DNA from: Syntrophomonadaceae bacterium
Lineage (GTDB): Bacteria; Bacillota; Dethiobacteria; DTU022
NCBI GenBank assembly: GCA_007131435.1
Contig: SLQM01000193.1
Span: forward strand, 1 to 16,559
Direction: 5' to 3'
DNA: 16,559 bases
The notes below the pieces were generated by a model, which had not been told where the DNA came from, searched no databases, and saw nothing but the letters and a program-made list of their open reading frames with translations. The translations under genes and the position numbers were made by a program. Every line of letters begins with the position of its first letter. The first letter of the stretch is position 1. Below are positions 7,053 to 14,767 of the stretch, in pieces.

Positions 7053-9053
7053 TTATAGCTGAAATGCCTTCTTAGCCTTTTGTCTTTTCCTGCGTCTAAC
7101 TAACAATATTACTACGATAACTATTAGGAAAAGTATAAGCAGCGGCCAGGTCACGAGCGAAATGGTCCAAACCTGGTTAATGCGGCCTGCTGTTGAAGCG
7201 TAATAGTGATCTATTTCAGGCAAACCGGTTGAACCTGTTTCCTGCGATGCAGCATATTCCAGAACAGCAGCCCAAACCTTGAGCTCCCTGTTGTCCACGT
7301 TCACAATTAACTTGTCAAGCTCTTCTTCTGGAACCGGAATTCCCTGGCTATCTTTTATTGTAACCTCGAGTTGGGGCAGCAGATCTCCAACCATGGGCAG
7401 GAATGACAGGATATATGAATCGGTTACCAGGCTGTATAATCTTTCATCTCCCCATTCAAGAGGATCATAAAGGTGGTCTTCAGCCCCCTGCCTTCCTTCA
7501 CCGGTATAGCGTTCTGCACTAACAACAGCCCTGGTTGTCGGTATGGGGATATCGGCAAACGGAACAGTAAATAATATCGCATTTTGTGGATTATACTGGT
7601 ACCGCAAGCCGGAAAACTGCAAAAAATATGTATCGCCCATCAATTCTGACAGCAGTACTGCTACTTCAAGGGTTCTGCGTATCTCATCACCGGTAAGGTA
7701 AACCTTTACAATAGGGTAACCGGCTGAACCGTCAGGCCCTATGCCAAGGCCAATAAGTTCGGCAAGGTCATAAACAGAAACCTTCCCCAGCGAGTGGGGC
7801 ATTGTTCCCGGAACCAGGCTGCCCCTGATTGAACCGTTAGCCTGCACGGCAAAATCGGCACGCTGTCCAGTCTTCTCCCAGGCTACCAGGCGCATGGCAT
7901 CGCTGACAAAATTGCCAAATGGCGATTCCTGCCGAGGTGGGTAATTTGGAATTTCAAACTCGGAGATAACGACTGTATCAAGTACATCGATAAAGCTGCC
8001 GCCCGTTTTTTCTGCGATCAGCTGATTCAGCTTGCCGGAATAATCGGCGATAATTTCATCTATCTCAGGATCAAGAGGATAACTGTAATCAAGCCTGACC
8101 AGGTAGGGGTTGCCCGTTTCGTCATTCCTTATTTTTACTTCACCTGTTGAGGGGTTATAGGCAATTTCAAGATAGCCCATGTATTCAAGCAGGGACCCTG
8201 CCTGAAGGATAATTGTATTGTTTTCAATTATTGGCTCGTAAAGGGCCGTATGGCAATGCCCACCAACGATGATATCAATTCCATCTATATCCCTGGCCAG
8301 GTCTACATCTTCTTCAACCCTGGAATGTGTAATGGCAATTACTAAATCTGCCCCGCTATCGCGCAATTCGCTCACCACTTTAGCAGCAGTTTCATGTTGA
8401 TCAACAAATCCCACAGGCTCATTAGCCGTGGTATATGAAACTGCCTGTTTACCTATTAAGCCAAACATACCAACCTTTAAACCATTTTCAAGGTTCAGCA
8501 GAACACTGTCCAGGTATAAATTATTCAAAGCTAAAGGATGATCAGCTGGTGCATCGGTATTTGAAGCAAGAACTGCGGTCTGGCTATGTGCTTCCGGGTA
8601 TCCTGCTTCAAGCAGGTAACTGGCTAAAATATCGGGCCCGTAGTCAAATTCATGATTGCCTATTACCACTGCATCATAACCGATGGCATGCTTTAACTTC
8701 ATCTCCAGGGCATGTCCTTCCGGGATCAACCAGCTGTATGGAGAACCGCCGATGTAGTCACCGGCAGACAATAGCAGAACCGGTTCACTATCCCTATCTT
8801 TCTCAGCCCTGATTTCTTTTACAAGATGGGCAAGACGTGCATATCCTCCTACTGTCGGGTTTTCTCTTTCAGGGTGGAAATCTACTGTAGGGGAATGAGG
8901 AATTACCGCTCCATGCTCATCGTTAGTATGTAATATTGTCAGGTAAAGCTCATCAGCAGCAGCTTCTGTATTTTGATTTTTTAGTGTTAACTGGATATAA
9001 GTAGAAGTTATAACTGCAAGGATAATAATCAGGACAAGCCTCCGTTGAAACAC
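7053..9053 (-). CDS. Membrane-anchored 5'-nucleotidase/metallophosphatase
   Basis: A 666-residue two-domain 5'-nucleotidase family protein (UshA/CpdB-like) acting outside the cytoplasmic membrane on nucleotides or related phosphoesters. Order: short signal peptide (about 1-20); calcineurin-like phosphatase domain with L-H-T-N-D-E-H-G, S-A-G-D-Y-I-G-G, I-G-N-H-E-F-D-Y-G, I-T-H-S and V-G-G-H-C-H-T (all five metal motifs); C-terminal 5'-nucleotidase domain with N-F-V-S-D-A-M-R and N-G-S-I-R-G; then a hydrophobic segment (about 626-647) and a basic tail RRRKRQKAKK. The protein is thus held by a C-terminal membrane helix rather than by an LPXTG signal. Start: GTG at 9053 has GGAGGTG upstream; GTG at 9068 (five residues more) has no ribosome binding site. 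It follows the XdhC-like gene by 69 bases and may have its own weak promoter. Confidence 0.87.
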   Translation of the reverse strand: MFQRRLVLIIILAVITSTYIQLTLKNQNTEAAADELYLTILHTNDEHGAVIPHSPTVDFHPERENPTVGGYARLAHLVKEIRAEKDRDSEPVLLLSAGDYIGGSPYSWLIPEGHALEMKLKHAIGYDAVVIGNHEFDYGPDILASYLLEAGYPEAHSQTAVLASNTDAPADHPLALNNLYLDSVLLNLENGLKVGMFGLIGKQAVSYTTANEPVGFVDQHETAAKVVSELRDSGADLVIAITHSRVEEDVDLARDIDGIDIIVGGHCHTALYEPIIENNTIILQAGSLLEYMGYLEIAYNPSTGEVKIRNDETGNPYLVRLDYSYPLDPEIDEIIADYSGKLNQLIAEKTGGSFIDVLDTVVISEFEIPNYPPRQESPFGNFVSDAMRLVAWEKTGQRADFAVQANGSIRGSLVPGTMPHSLGKVSVYDLAELIGLGIGPDGSAGYPIVKVYLTGDEIRRTLEVAVLLSELMGDTYFLQFSGLRYQYNPQNAILFTVPFADIPIPTTRAVVSAERYTGEGRQGAEDHLYDPLEWGDERLYSLVTDSYILSFLPMVGDLLPQLEVTIKDSQGIPVPEEELDKLIVNVDNRELKVWAAVLEYAASQETGSTGLPEIDHYYASTAGRINQVWTISLVTWPLLILFLIVIVVILLVRRRKRQKAKKAFQL

Positions 9054-9091
9054 ACCAAACACCTCCACTTATATAAATTGCCAAATCATAA

Positions 9092-9120
9092 ATTAAATAC
9101 AAATCACATTTACAGGGCAA
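9092..9120 (-). promoter_or_regulatory. Weak candidate promoter before the 5'-nucleotidase gene
   Basis: On the minus strand TTGCCC (9115-9120) and TTTAAT (9092-9097) are 17 bases apart, between the XdhC-like stop and the nucleotidase start. Both hexamers deviate from consensus, so this is a possible secondary promoter only. Confidence 0.3.
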
Positions 9121-9122
9121 TA

Positions 9123-10181
9123 CTAAAAAACCGGCTCAAGAAAAATCTCCATGATACCGCCACAGGCCATACCCTGATCAGCTGCAGAATCAGCCGTGAG
9201 TTCTACTTTCTTTAAACCGCTTAGCCCGTGATCTAAACAATACAGTGCCTCCTGCTTCACTTCAGCTTCTGCACAGCCTCCTCCGAGGGTGCCGATAATT
9301 GATCCATCAGGATAAATAAGCATCTGGGCCCCTGTTTTACGAGGCGTTGAACCGACTGCTTTTATAATTGTAGCTAAAACAGCTTTGTCACCGCTTCCCT
9401 CAACTTTTGTTAACGCATTTAAAACATCTGCTTGAACCGCTTCTTCCTTGTTTTTGCTGCGCCGAACCATCGTAATCTCCGCCATAATGCTTAGCGCTAT
9501 TTCAGGCTCGGTTAGCGCTCCAATTTTAAGGCCGATAGGAGAATAAACTGCTGAAGTTTTTTGAACAGGAAAACCTTCGCGCGTCAGTTCTTTAAGCTGT
9601 TCACCAACCCTTTTTTTGCTACCAATCATGCCTACATATGCTGTTTCACGCTGCAGGGACTTTATCAGGCACAATTTATCATACCTGTGCCCCCGGGTGA
9701 CAATAACTATGTAGTCTGATGGTGAAGAGGTTATGCTATCAAGCGCTTCCTCATAACTGTCACAAATTACCTGGTCCGCATCGGGATGAACAGCAGGTGA
9801 GGCAAAAGAAGGGCGATCATCTACTATTATAATATAATAATCAAAATTAGCAGCAAGCTTACAAAGGGCAGAGCCTACGTGCCCTCCTCCCAAAATTATC
9901 AACCTGGGAAACGGCTCGTAACGTTTAATAAAATATCTCAATCCTTTAGACTGGTCTTCTATAACACCGTTAACAGGGGCGTTTTGATCGGAAGAGGCCT
10001 GCTTTATTAATTCAAGCATTCCCCGGGCAGTCTTTTCATCGAGATCGCCATCAATAATCCCGGATTCACTTAGCACGATCCGCTTGCTACTTAATAAAGG
10101 ATCCGTTCCTGGCAAAACCGTAACCAGGGCTGCGGTCTTGGAAGCTTGAAGTTCTTTCTGAATTCTTTTATATATTGACAA
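9123..10181 (-). CDS. XdhC/CoxI-family protein with permuted domain order
   Basis: A 352-residue XdhC/CoxI-family protein. Classical XdhC binds molybdenum cofactor, helps its sulfuration and delivers it to xanthine-dehydrogenase-type hydroxylases. Order here: an N-terminal segment that looks like a CoxI remnant lacking the usual motif (1-90); a Rossmann domain with L-I-L-G-G-G-H-V-G (about 95-103), V-D-D-R, V-T-R-G-H and G-M-I-G-S; then a C-terminal CoxI domain with G-S-T-P-R at 277-281, G-G-G-C at 300-303 and G-M-A-C-G-G around C340. In classical XdhC the G-S-x-P-R domain comes before the Rossmann domain, so the order is reversed. Start: TTG at 10181 with GGGAG seven bases upstream. It lies 28 bases after the CoA-transferase gene, almost certainly in the same operon. 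No hydroxylase subunits occur in the window, so the partner is unknown. Confidence 0.85.
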   Translation of the reverse strand: MSIYKRIQKELQASKTAALVTVLPGTDPLLSSKRIVLSESGIIDGDLDEKTARGMLELIKQASSDQNAPVNGVIEDQSKGLRYFIKRYEPFPRLIILGGGHVGSALCKLAANFDYYIIIVDDRPSFASPAVHPDADQVICDSYEEALDSITSSPSDYIVIVTRGHRYDKLCLIKSLQRETAYVGMIGSKKRVGEQLKELTREGFPVQKTSAVYSPIGLKIGALTEPEIALSIMAEITMVRRSKNKEEAVQADVLNALTKVEGSGDKAVLATIIKAVGSTPRKTGAQMLIYPDGSIIGTLGGGCAEAEVKQEALYCLDHGLSGLKKVELTADSAADQGMACGGIMEIFLEPVF

Positions 10182-10209
10182 TTCAATTCTCCCGTATATA
10201 GCAATGATA

Positions 10210-11691
10210 TTAATTTATTTTCATTGTACCCTTTTCTAACAGGTTGATATGCATTTCAAAAGCGTCACGCAGATTCTGACTGATATGACCGGATGGTGAA
10301 CCTGAGACGTACCGGTGGAGGTAGTCACGATAATCAGGATGAGCACATTTATCAATTATGGTTTTTGCTTTCTCCTTCGGGCCGAGGCTGCGAAGATCTG
10401 CCAGGCCATGTTCTGTTACCAAAACCTGTACTGAGTGTTCGCTGTGATCTGGATGCGTTACCATTGGTACTACTGTTGATATGGTGCCATTTTTTACCAC
10501 GGAAGGGGCCATGAATATCGATAGGTAAGCATTGCGGGTAAAATCACCGCTTCCTCCTATGCCGTTTACAAGATCTTTTCCACAAATATGGGTTGAATTG
10601 GCATGGCCGTTTAAATCAAATTCAAGTGCAGTGTTCAGGGCTATTACTCCCAACCGCCTGATTACTCCCGGATTGTTTGACATCTCCTGGGGGCGCAAAA
10701 CTATACGGGGTGTGAAAAAGTCCATGTTGCTGTATATTCGCTGAAGATTATCATCAGATACCGTCAGGCTGCAGGTGCTGGCTCCCAGCAGGTGCCCCTT
10801 TTCCATCAGGTCGATCAGCGAATCTTGAAATACCTCTGTATACATATAAAAAGCCGGGACATCGGGATCATCACTTAAAAAAGACATCACTGCATTGGCA
10901 ATATTGCCTACCCCCGCCTGCAGCGGTAAAAATTCTGGCGGTATACGTCCGGCACGCATTTCATTCAAAAGAAAATCTACCACCTGGTGTGCAATCCTCC
11001 TGCTTGTTTCATCAGGTGTGTCCATGGGAGGAATACCGTCAGGCTCATCGTGATCTATAACGGCAACTATTTTTTTGGGATCAACCGAAGCGTATGGCAA
11101 CCCTATTTTATTCATGGGATGATATATAGGAATTGGGCTGCGCCTGGGTGGAGGAGGCTGTATGGCTATATCAGCCATTTCACTTAGACGCACCGAGTGA
11201 TAGCGATTCAATTCAATTATCACTCTTTCAGCAGTTTTCAAAAAAGTAGGAGAAGCGCCTATAGAGGTGGGAAGATAGATCCTGCCGTCAGAAGTAACTT
11301 CCGCTGCTTCAATTACAGCCCAGTTAACATCTCCGAGAAAGCCATTCATAACTGCCTGGGGCAGGTGTGAAAGGTGCATATCTGTAAATTCAATTTTCTG
11401 CTCGTTGATCATTTTTCTCATAATCCTAGAAGATTGGTACGGTGCCCGCCAGGCAACAGCATCAGCCTCGGCCAGCAAATCATCAAGTTTACCGGTAGAC
11501 GCTCCCGTTAGCACGTTCAACTTAAATGGTTGGCCTTTTGAATGAAGTTCTTTTGCCCTGCGCGCAAGGGAGCGGGGGACAGCTTTCGCTGAACCGGCAG
11601 CAGTAAAACCGCTAAAAGCAACTGTTTGACCATCTTCAATCAATGATGCTGCTTCTTCTGCTGAAATACGTGGAAAATAAATTGGGCTCAT
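10210..11691 (-). CDS. Acetyl-CoA hydrolase/CoA-transferase (succinate:acetate or propionate CoA-transferase type)
   Basis: A 493-residue class I CoA-transferase of the acetyl-CoA hydrolase/Cat1/AarC/ScpC group. It moves CoA between small acids, for example succinyl-CoA and acetate or propionate, in the cytosol. The catalytic glutamate is in Y-T-E-V-F-Q-D (E286). Other family stretches are G-A-S-T-G near 63-67, P-L-Q-A-G-V-G-N-I-A-N-A around 256-267, and, in the C-terminal half, G-H-A-N-S-T-H-I-C-G, N-G-I-G-G-S-G-D-F-T-R-N and V-T-E-H-G-L-A-D-L-R. Full length with no damage visible. The ATG start is firm: AAGGAGG seven bases upstream. It is the first gene of a series continuing with the XdhC-like gene 28 bases downstream, and has a promoter with perfect TATAAT plus operator-like repeats upstream. 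The preferred acyl acids cannot be told from sequence alone. Confidence 0.9.
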   Translation of the reverse strand: MSPIYFPRISAEEAASLIEDGQTVAFSGFTAAGSAKAVPRSLARRAKELHSKGQPFKLNVLTGASTGKLDDLLAEADAVAWRAPYQSSRIMRKMINEQKIEFTDMHLSHLPQAVMNGFLGDVNWAVIEAAEVTSDGRIYLPTSIGASPTFLKTAERVIIELNRYHSVRLSEMADIAIQPPPPRRSPIPIYHPMNKIGLPYASVDPKKIVAVIDHDEPDGIPPMDTPDETSRRIAHQVVDFLLNEMRAGRIPPEFLPLQAGVGNIANAVMSFLSDDPDVPAFYMYTEVFQDSLIDLMEKGHLLGASTCSLTVSDDNLQRIYSNMDFFTPRIVLRPQEMSNNPGVIRRLGVIALNTALEFDLNGHANSTHICGKDLVNGIGGSGDFTRNAYLSIFMAPSVVKNGTISTVVPMVTHPDHSEHSVQVLVTEHGLADLRSLGPKEKAKTIIDKCAHPDYRDYLHRYVSGSPSGHISQNLRDAFEMHINLLEKGTMKIN

Positions 11692-11745
11692 CTTATTTCC
11701 TCCTTATTAAACAAGCAGACTGCTTATCAACCCATCTCTTAACTA

Positions 11746-11774
11746 ATTATAGTATAAAAACAGCTAATAACCAA
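11746..11774 (-). promoter_or_regulatory. Candidate promoter of the CoA-transferase/XdhC-like operon
   Basis: On the minus strand TTGGTT (11769-11774) and a perfect TATAAT (11746-11751) are separated by 17 bases. They lie about 55 bases before the ATG at 11691. The -10 and spacing are strong; the -35 is only partly consensus, which fits an activated promoter. Confidence 0.6.
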
Positions 11775-11791
11775 TCTAAAACAGGACGTGC

Positions 11792-11833
11792 AAGTGTTTG
11801 ACTTAATCAACACTTTCTATAATCAAACACTTT
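11792..11833. promoter_or_regulatory. Operator-like cluster: three AAGTGTTTGA copies upstream of the CoA-transferase promoter
   Basis: The decamer AAGTGTTTGA occurs on the plus strand at 11792-11801. On the minus strand AAAGTGTTTGA occurs at 11823-11833 and a one-base-shorter AAAGTGTTGA at 11807-11816. The outer two copies form a perfect 10-bp inverted repeat; the two minus-strand copies are direct repeats 16-17 bases apart, about one and a half helical turns. The cluster lies 18-60 bases upstream of the proposed -35, where an activator or repressor would bind. The regulator is unknown. Confidence 0.45.
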
Positions 11834-11894
11834 TTTAAGCTGAAGAATGCCAAAAATAGGAAACCTCTGCCCCCGGCGTTTTGCGCTATCCTTA

Positions 11895-11927
11895 TAGAAA
11901 TAAACAACCTGTGGTTGTTTATTTCTA
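11895..11927. terminator. Perfect 15-bp palindrome after the nitrilase-family gene (possible terminator)
   Basis: Arms 11895-11909 and 11913-11927 are perfectly complementary around a TGT centre. The palindrome starts about 40 bases past the stop at 11969. On the minus strand the end of the 3' arm is T-rich (TTTATTTCTA) but no separate T tract follows. It is probably a weak or bidirectional terminator; a protein-binding palindrome is the alternative. Confidence 0.5.
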
Positions 11928-11968
11928 AAACTGTACTTTTTAACCTGTTAAAATTTAAATACTCTTTT

Positions 11969-12757
11969 TCATCTTATTTTTCTATCCTGTAATGCCGGAA
12001 AATTTGACCTTACTGAGTTTATCAAACCTAAATCTAAAGAAGTTGAAAGAAGTTCTTCATCTTCCCCGGCAAAACAAACAACATCCCCCCAGGGGTTTAC
12101 CACCATGCTGTTGCCACCCAGGACTTGTCCTTTCAACTCTCCCGCGCAATTACACGAAGCAAGGTAGGAGAGGTTTTCAAGGGCCCGGGCCCGGTTGAAT
12201 AAAATCCAGTGGTCCAGTCGTGCTTTTGGCCAGGCTGCTAAGACAAAGAATATATCTACCCCGCAATCTGACATCTGGCGATAAAGCTCGGGAAAACGCA
12301 AATCATAACAGATGCTGATACCCCAGTTGCCATATTTTGTTTTTAAAGTATAAAGCTCACTGCCGGCTGTCATGTAAACGTTTTCTTCTGCCTGATAGCC
12401 AAATAGATGAATCTTCCTGTAGCTACCAGACAGGTTGCCATTGGGGCCGATTAGAATTGCAGTATTGTAAAGGTTTTCACCTTCTCTTTCTATTATGCTG
12501 CCACCAATTATATAGCAGCCGATTTTTTCTGCCCACGGGGCCAGGCGGGAATAAGTCTCCCCCTGGAGCATTTCACTTTCTTGCCTATAGCGTTCGTAAT
12601 TTAAAAACCCGGTTCCCCAGATCTCAGGGAGAATAACAACAAGGGGAGAGTGATCTTCCCTGCCAATACCCTCAAGGTATCTTTCTACCCTCTGAAAGCG
12701 ATCTTCCCTGCTTTCGTTATCGTAAACCGCTAACTGCAAAATTTTAATATTAAGCAT
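11969..12757 (-). CDS. Carbon-nitrogen hydrolase (nitrilase superfamily, Nit2/omega-amidase-like)
   Basis: A 262-residue cytosolic nitrilase-superfamily hydrolase, the usual length of a stand-alone domain. The catalytic triad is visible: E45 in L-P-E-I-W-G-T-G-F, K115 in Y-R-K-I-H-L-F-G, and C150 in I-S-I-C-Y-D-L-R-F-P-E. The Y-R-K-I-H-L-F and Y-D-L-R-F-P-E-L-Y stretches resemble omega-amidase/Nit2 and YafV-type enzymes, which act on 2-oxo acid amides in metabolite repair. The substrate here is inferred only from that resemblance. Start: ATG at 12757 with AGGAA seven bases upstream. It lies 43 bases downstream of mnmA with no terminator between, so it may be co-transcribed with mnmA. A perfect palindrome follows the stop. 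Confidence 0.86.
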   Translation of the reverse strand: MLNIKILQLAVYDNESREDRFQRVERYLEGIGREDHSPLVVILPEIWGTGFLNYERYRQESEMLQGETYSRLAPWAEKIGCYIIGGSIIEREGENLYNTAILIGPNGNLSGSYRKIHLFGYQAEENVYMTAGSELYTLKTKYGNWGISICYDLRFPELYRQMSDCGVDIFFVLAAWPKARLDHWILFNRARALENLSYLASCNCAGELKGQVLGGNSMVVNPWGDVVCFAGEDEELLSTSLDLGLINSVRSNFPALQDRKIR

Positions 12758-12800
12758 TTTATCATTCCTTCCTTAGCTTTTATTTGATAAAATGGCAAGC

Positions 12801-13928
12801 TTATGGAATGCTAATAGTTGTTGAAGAGACAATTATACCCCCGCCCAAGACTTCATCTGCCTGGTAGAAAACCGCCGATTGCCCGGGAGTAATTGATTTT
12901 TGTTTTTTTTCAAACTCTATTTTCGCAAAGCTGTTTTTAGCCGGTGTAATCAAAGCAGGAACCGCAGGTGCACGATAGCGGATTTTTACTTCAACCGGTG
13001 TGTTTGCCGGCGGCGGACTGCCAGAAATATAGTTGACATCTTCTACTAATAGAGCTGCACTGGCCGTATCTTTATCGTGTCCGACAATAATTCGATTTTT
13101 TCCTGAATCAATCCCTACCACATATAAAGGTTCAGAAGCAGTAATACCAAGCCCTTTACGCTGGCCTATCGTATAAAAAGCAATACCCTGGTGTTCTCCA
13201 AGTAAAAGTCCATCAGTTGATACTATTTCTCCGGGGTTTACAGCTTCCGGGTAGGTTCTCCTAATAAAAGAGCGGTAGTCATTATCGGGTATAAAGCAGA
13301 TTTCCTGGCTTTCCCCTTTATCTGCAACATTGAGTTTATTATTATGTGCAATTTTCCTAACCTGCTCCTTGGTTTTGTCTCCTAGGGGGAAAAGGGCTGA
13401 AGCCAGGTCATCCTGGCTGAGCGTGTATAGCATATAGCTTTGATCTTTGCTGCTGTCAAGGCCTTTATATAGCCTGTACAATCTGCTCTTATGATCATAA
13501 ATATTGCGGGAATAATGGCCGGTAGCCAGGCAGTCCATTCCCAGGGATAGAGCTTTTTCTTTCAGCGCTGAGAACTTAATTGTCCGGTTGCAAACCACGC
13601 AGGGGTTGGGTGTTCTGCCTCGCAAGTATTCTGCAGTGAAATTAGATACCACATTATTATAAAAAACCTCTTGCATGTTAAAAACATAATGGGGGATACC
13701 AATATTCTCAGCTGCCTGCCGGGCATCATTAACAGCAGCCATGGAACAGCAGCCCTGCGCGTAATCTTCTCCTGAACTTTCTGCCCCCGGGTCCACCCAT
13801 AGAAGCATAGTTGCGCCCACAACTTGATAGCCTGCTTTTTTTAACAGCAGGGCAGCCACTGCGCTGTCAACTCCACCACTCATGGCAACAAGAACTTTTT
13901 TCCCTTTATCACATCCATTGACTACCAC
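12801..13928 (-). CDS. mnmA: tRNA-specific 2-thiouridylase MnmA
   Basis: A 375-residue MnmA/TrmU, which thiolates U34 of Lys, Glu and Gln tRNAs in the cytosol using ATP and a persulfide sulfur carrier. Visible: PP-loop S-G-G-V-D-S at 17-22, the first catalytic cysteine in N-P-C-V-V-C (C110), A-T-G-H-Y-S-R (135-141), D-Q-S-Y-M-L-Y near 162-168, the second catalytic cysteine in Q-E-I-C-F-I-P (C211), and G-Q-R-K-G-L-G in the central domain. Full length. Start: GTG at 13928; an in-frame TAA lies directly upstream and no other start codon precedes the PP-loop, so GTG is the only choice despite a poor ribosome binding site (GGGTG). No cysteine desulfurase gene lies beside it in the window. The nitrilase-family gene follows after 43 bases. 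Confidence 0.95.
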   Translation of the reverse strand: MVVNGCDKGKKVLVAMSGGVDSAVAALLLKKAGYQVVGATMLLWVDPGAESSGEDYAQGCCSMAAVNDARQAAENIGIPHYVFNMQEVFYNNVVSNFTAEYLRGRTPNPCVVCNRTIKFSALKEKALSLGMDCLATGHYSRNIYDHKSRLYRLYKGLDSSKDQSYMLYTLSQDDLASALFPLGDKTKEQVRKIAHNNKLNVADKGESQEICFIPDNDYRSFIRRTYPEAVNPGEIVSTDGLLLGEHQGIAFYTIGQRKGLGITASEPLYVVGIDSGKNRIIVGHDKDTASAALLVEDVNYISGSPPPANTPVEVKIRYRAPAVPALITPAKNSFAKIEFEKKQKSITPGQSAVFYQADEVLGGGIIVSSTTISIP

Positions 13929-13960
13929 TTAAAACACCCAGTTTCATTAAATTGGCCAGT

Positions 13961-13989
13961 ATACTAGTAAGGCAAAAAAACTTTTTCAA
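13961..13989 (-). promoter_or_regulatory. Candidate promoter of mnmA
   Basis: On the minus strand TTGAAA (13984-13989) and TAGTAT (13961-13966) are exactly 17 bases apart, ending 32 bases before the GTG start. Each hexamer matches consensus at four of six positions. A strong terminator lies upstream at 14075-14111, so a promoter is expected here. Confidence 0.45.
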
Positions 13990-14070
13990 CCTTGTGCAGT
14001 CTAATCATAAGATAAACCATAAATAAATCCTACTACAGGTAAAAAGAATGAGCAAGCATAGCGGATCATA

Positions 14071-14111
14071 GAAAAGCCTGTACCGGTTCATTAATAGAAC
14101 CGGTACAGGCT
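14071..14111 (-). terminator. Strong intrinsic terminator after the PrcB-domain lipoprotein gene
   Basis: A perfect 15-bp stem (14075-14089 with 14097-14111), 7-base ATTAATA loop, runs into TTTTC on the minus strand. It begins 21 bases after the stop of the lipoprotein gene. It separates that gene from mnmA. Confidence 0.85.
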
Positions 14112-14132
14112 GTTTAATGTAGAATCTTTTAT

Positions 14133-14579
14133 TTACTTGACCGGAACATCTGTTTCAGCCCCGGTGGCATTAAACTCTACGGGAAGTTGAGGATCATCAA
14201 GCATCGCCAGGTCGTAAGGATAGGTTAAAGCCTGGGTTACCATCTCATCTTCACCAGGTTCAGTGAATTTTACAGTCACTAAAAGCTTATCTTCAGCTTC
14301 AACTATTTCTGTAATTTCAACATCATATCCACCGGTCGGTTTTTCTCCATAGGTTACAAGGAGATAAAGTATCCCTTCATATTCCATGGTTTGAGCGGCA
14401 AAATCATTTTTTGCTGCTTCAATCCAAGCCTGTACTTCTTGTGGCAGCTCATCAGGCAATGTAACTTCATCCTCCTCGTCCGGCCCCATATGGTTAACCG
14501 GTTCACCCGGTTCTCCGCATCCGCTTAATGCTAAGATAAGCAGCATGGCCAGTGTGACTATTAATACTCTCTTTAACAT
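14133..14579 (-). CDS. Lipoprotein with PrcB C-terminal-like domain
   Basis: A 148-residue predicted lipoprotein. The signal peptide is basic (MLKR) then hydrophobic, ending in a clear lipobox L-S-G-C with acylated C21. A proline- and acid-rich linker follows (about 22-50). The remaining part has L-L-V-T-Y-G-E-K-P-T-G-G-Y-D-V-E-I and a later Q-A-L-T-Y-P-Y-D-L, the pattern of the PrcB C-terminal domain (PF14343), named after a spirochaete protease-complex subunit and often seen in clostridial lipoproteins. It is expected on the outer face of the membrane; function unknown. Start: ATG at 14579 with GGGGGAG five bases upstream. It has its own candidate promoter and a strong terminator, so it is probably monocistronic. 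It is divergent from the MORN lipoprotein gene. Confidence 0.8.
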   Translation of the reverse strand: MLKRVLIVTLAMLLILALSGCGEPGEPVNHMGPDEEDEVTLPDELPQEVQAWIEAAKNDFAAQTMEYEGILYLLVTYGEKPTGGYDVEITEIVEAEDKLLVTVKFTEPGEDEMVTQALTYPYDLAMLDDPQLPVEFNATGAETDVPVK

Positions 14580-14623
14580 TATACTCCCCCTTTCTTCTCA
14601 TTCAGACTTATACTTTTTAAGTT

Positions 14624-14652
14624 TCTATATCACTTTCTACTTATTGAGACAA
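14624..14652 (-). promoter_or_regulatory. Candidate promoter of the PrcB-domain lipoprotein gene
   Basis: On the minus strand TTGTCT (14647-14652) and TATAGA (14624-14629) are separated by 17 bases, about 45 bases before the ATG at 14579. Each hexamer matches consensus at four of six positions. Confidence 0.45.
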
Positions 14653-14690
14653 TATTCTACTGGCTTTAGTTCGGTTTTTAAGCATAAAAT

Positions 14691-14720
14691 TTGGATTTCC
14701 TTTATAATTTATAGTATGAT
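14691..14720 (+). promoter_or_regulatory. Candidate promoter of the interrupted MORN lipoprotein and DUF308 genes
   Basis: TTGGAT (14691-14696) and TATGAT (14715-14720) are 18 bases apart, about 48 bases before the TTG start at 14768. A TATAAT at 14703-14708 lies nearby but lacks a matching -35. This is the only place where plus-strand transcription plausibly begins. Confidence 0.4.
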
Positions 14721-14767
14721 CATGGGTGAGAATAAACATTATTAAACTTAAATGGGAGAGCAATCCT

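Noticed and set aside
13929..13947. Small leader peptide overlapping the mnmA start
   Set aside because: A 12-codon ATG frame is present but has no ribosome binding site and no regulatory structure.
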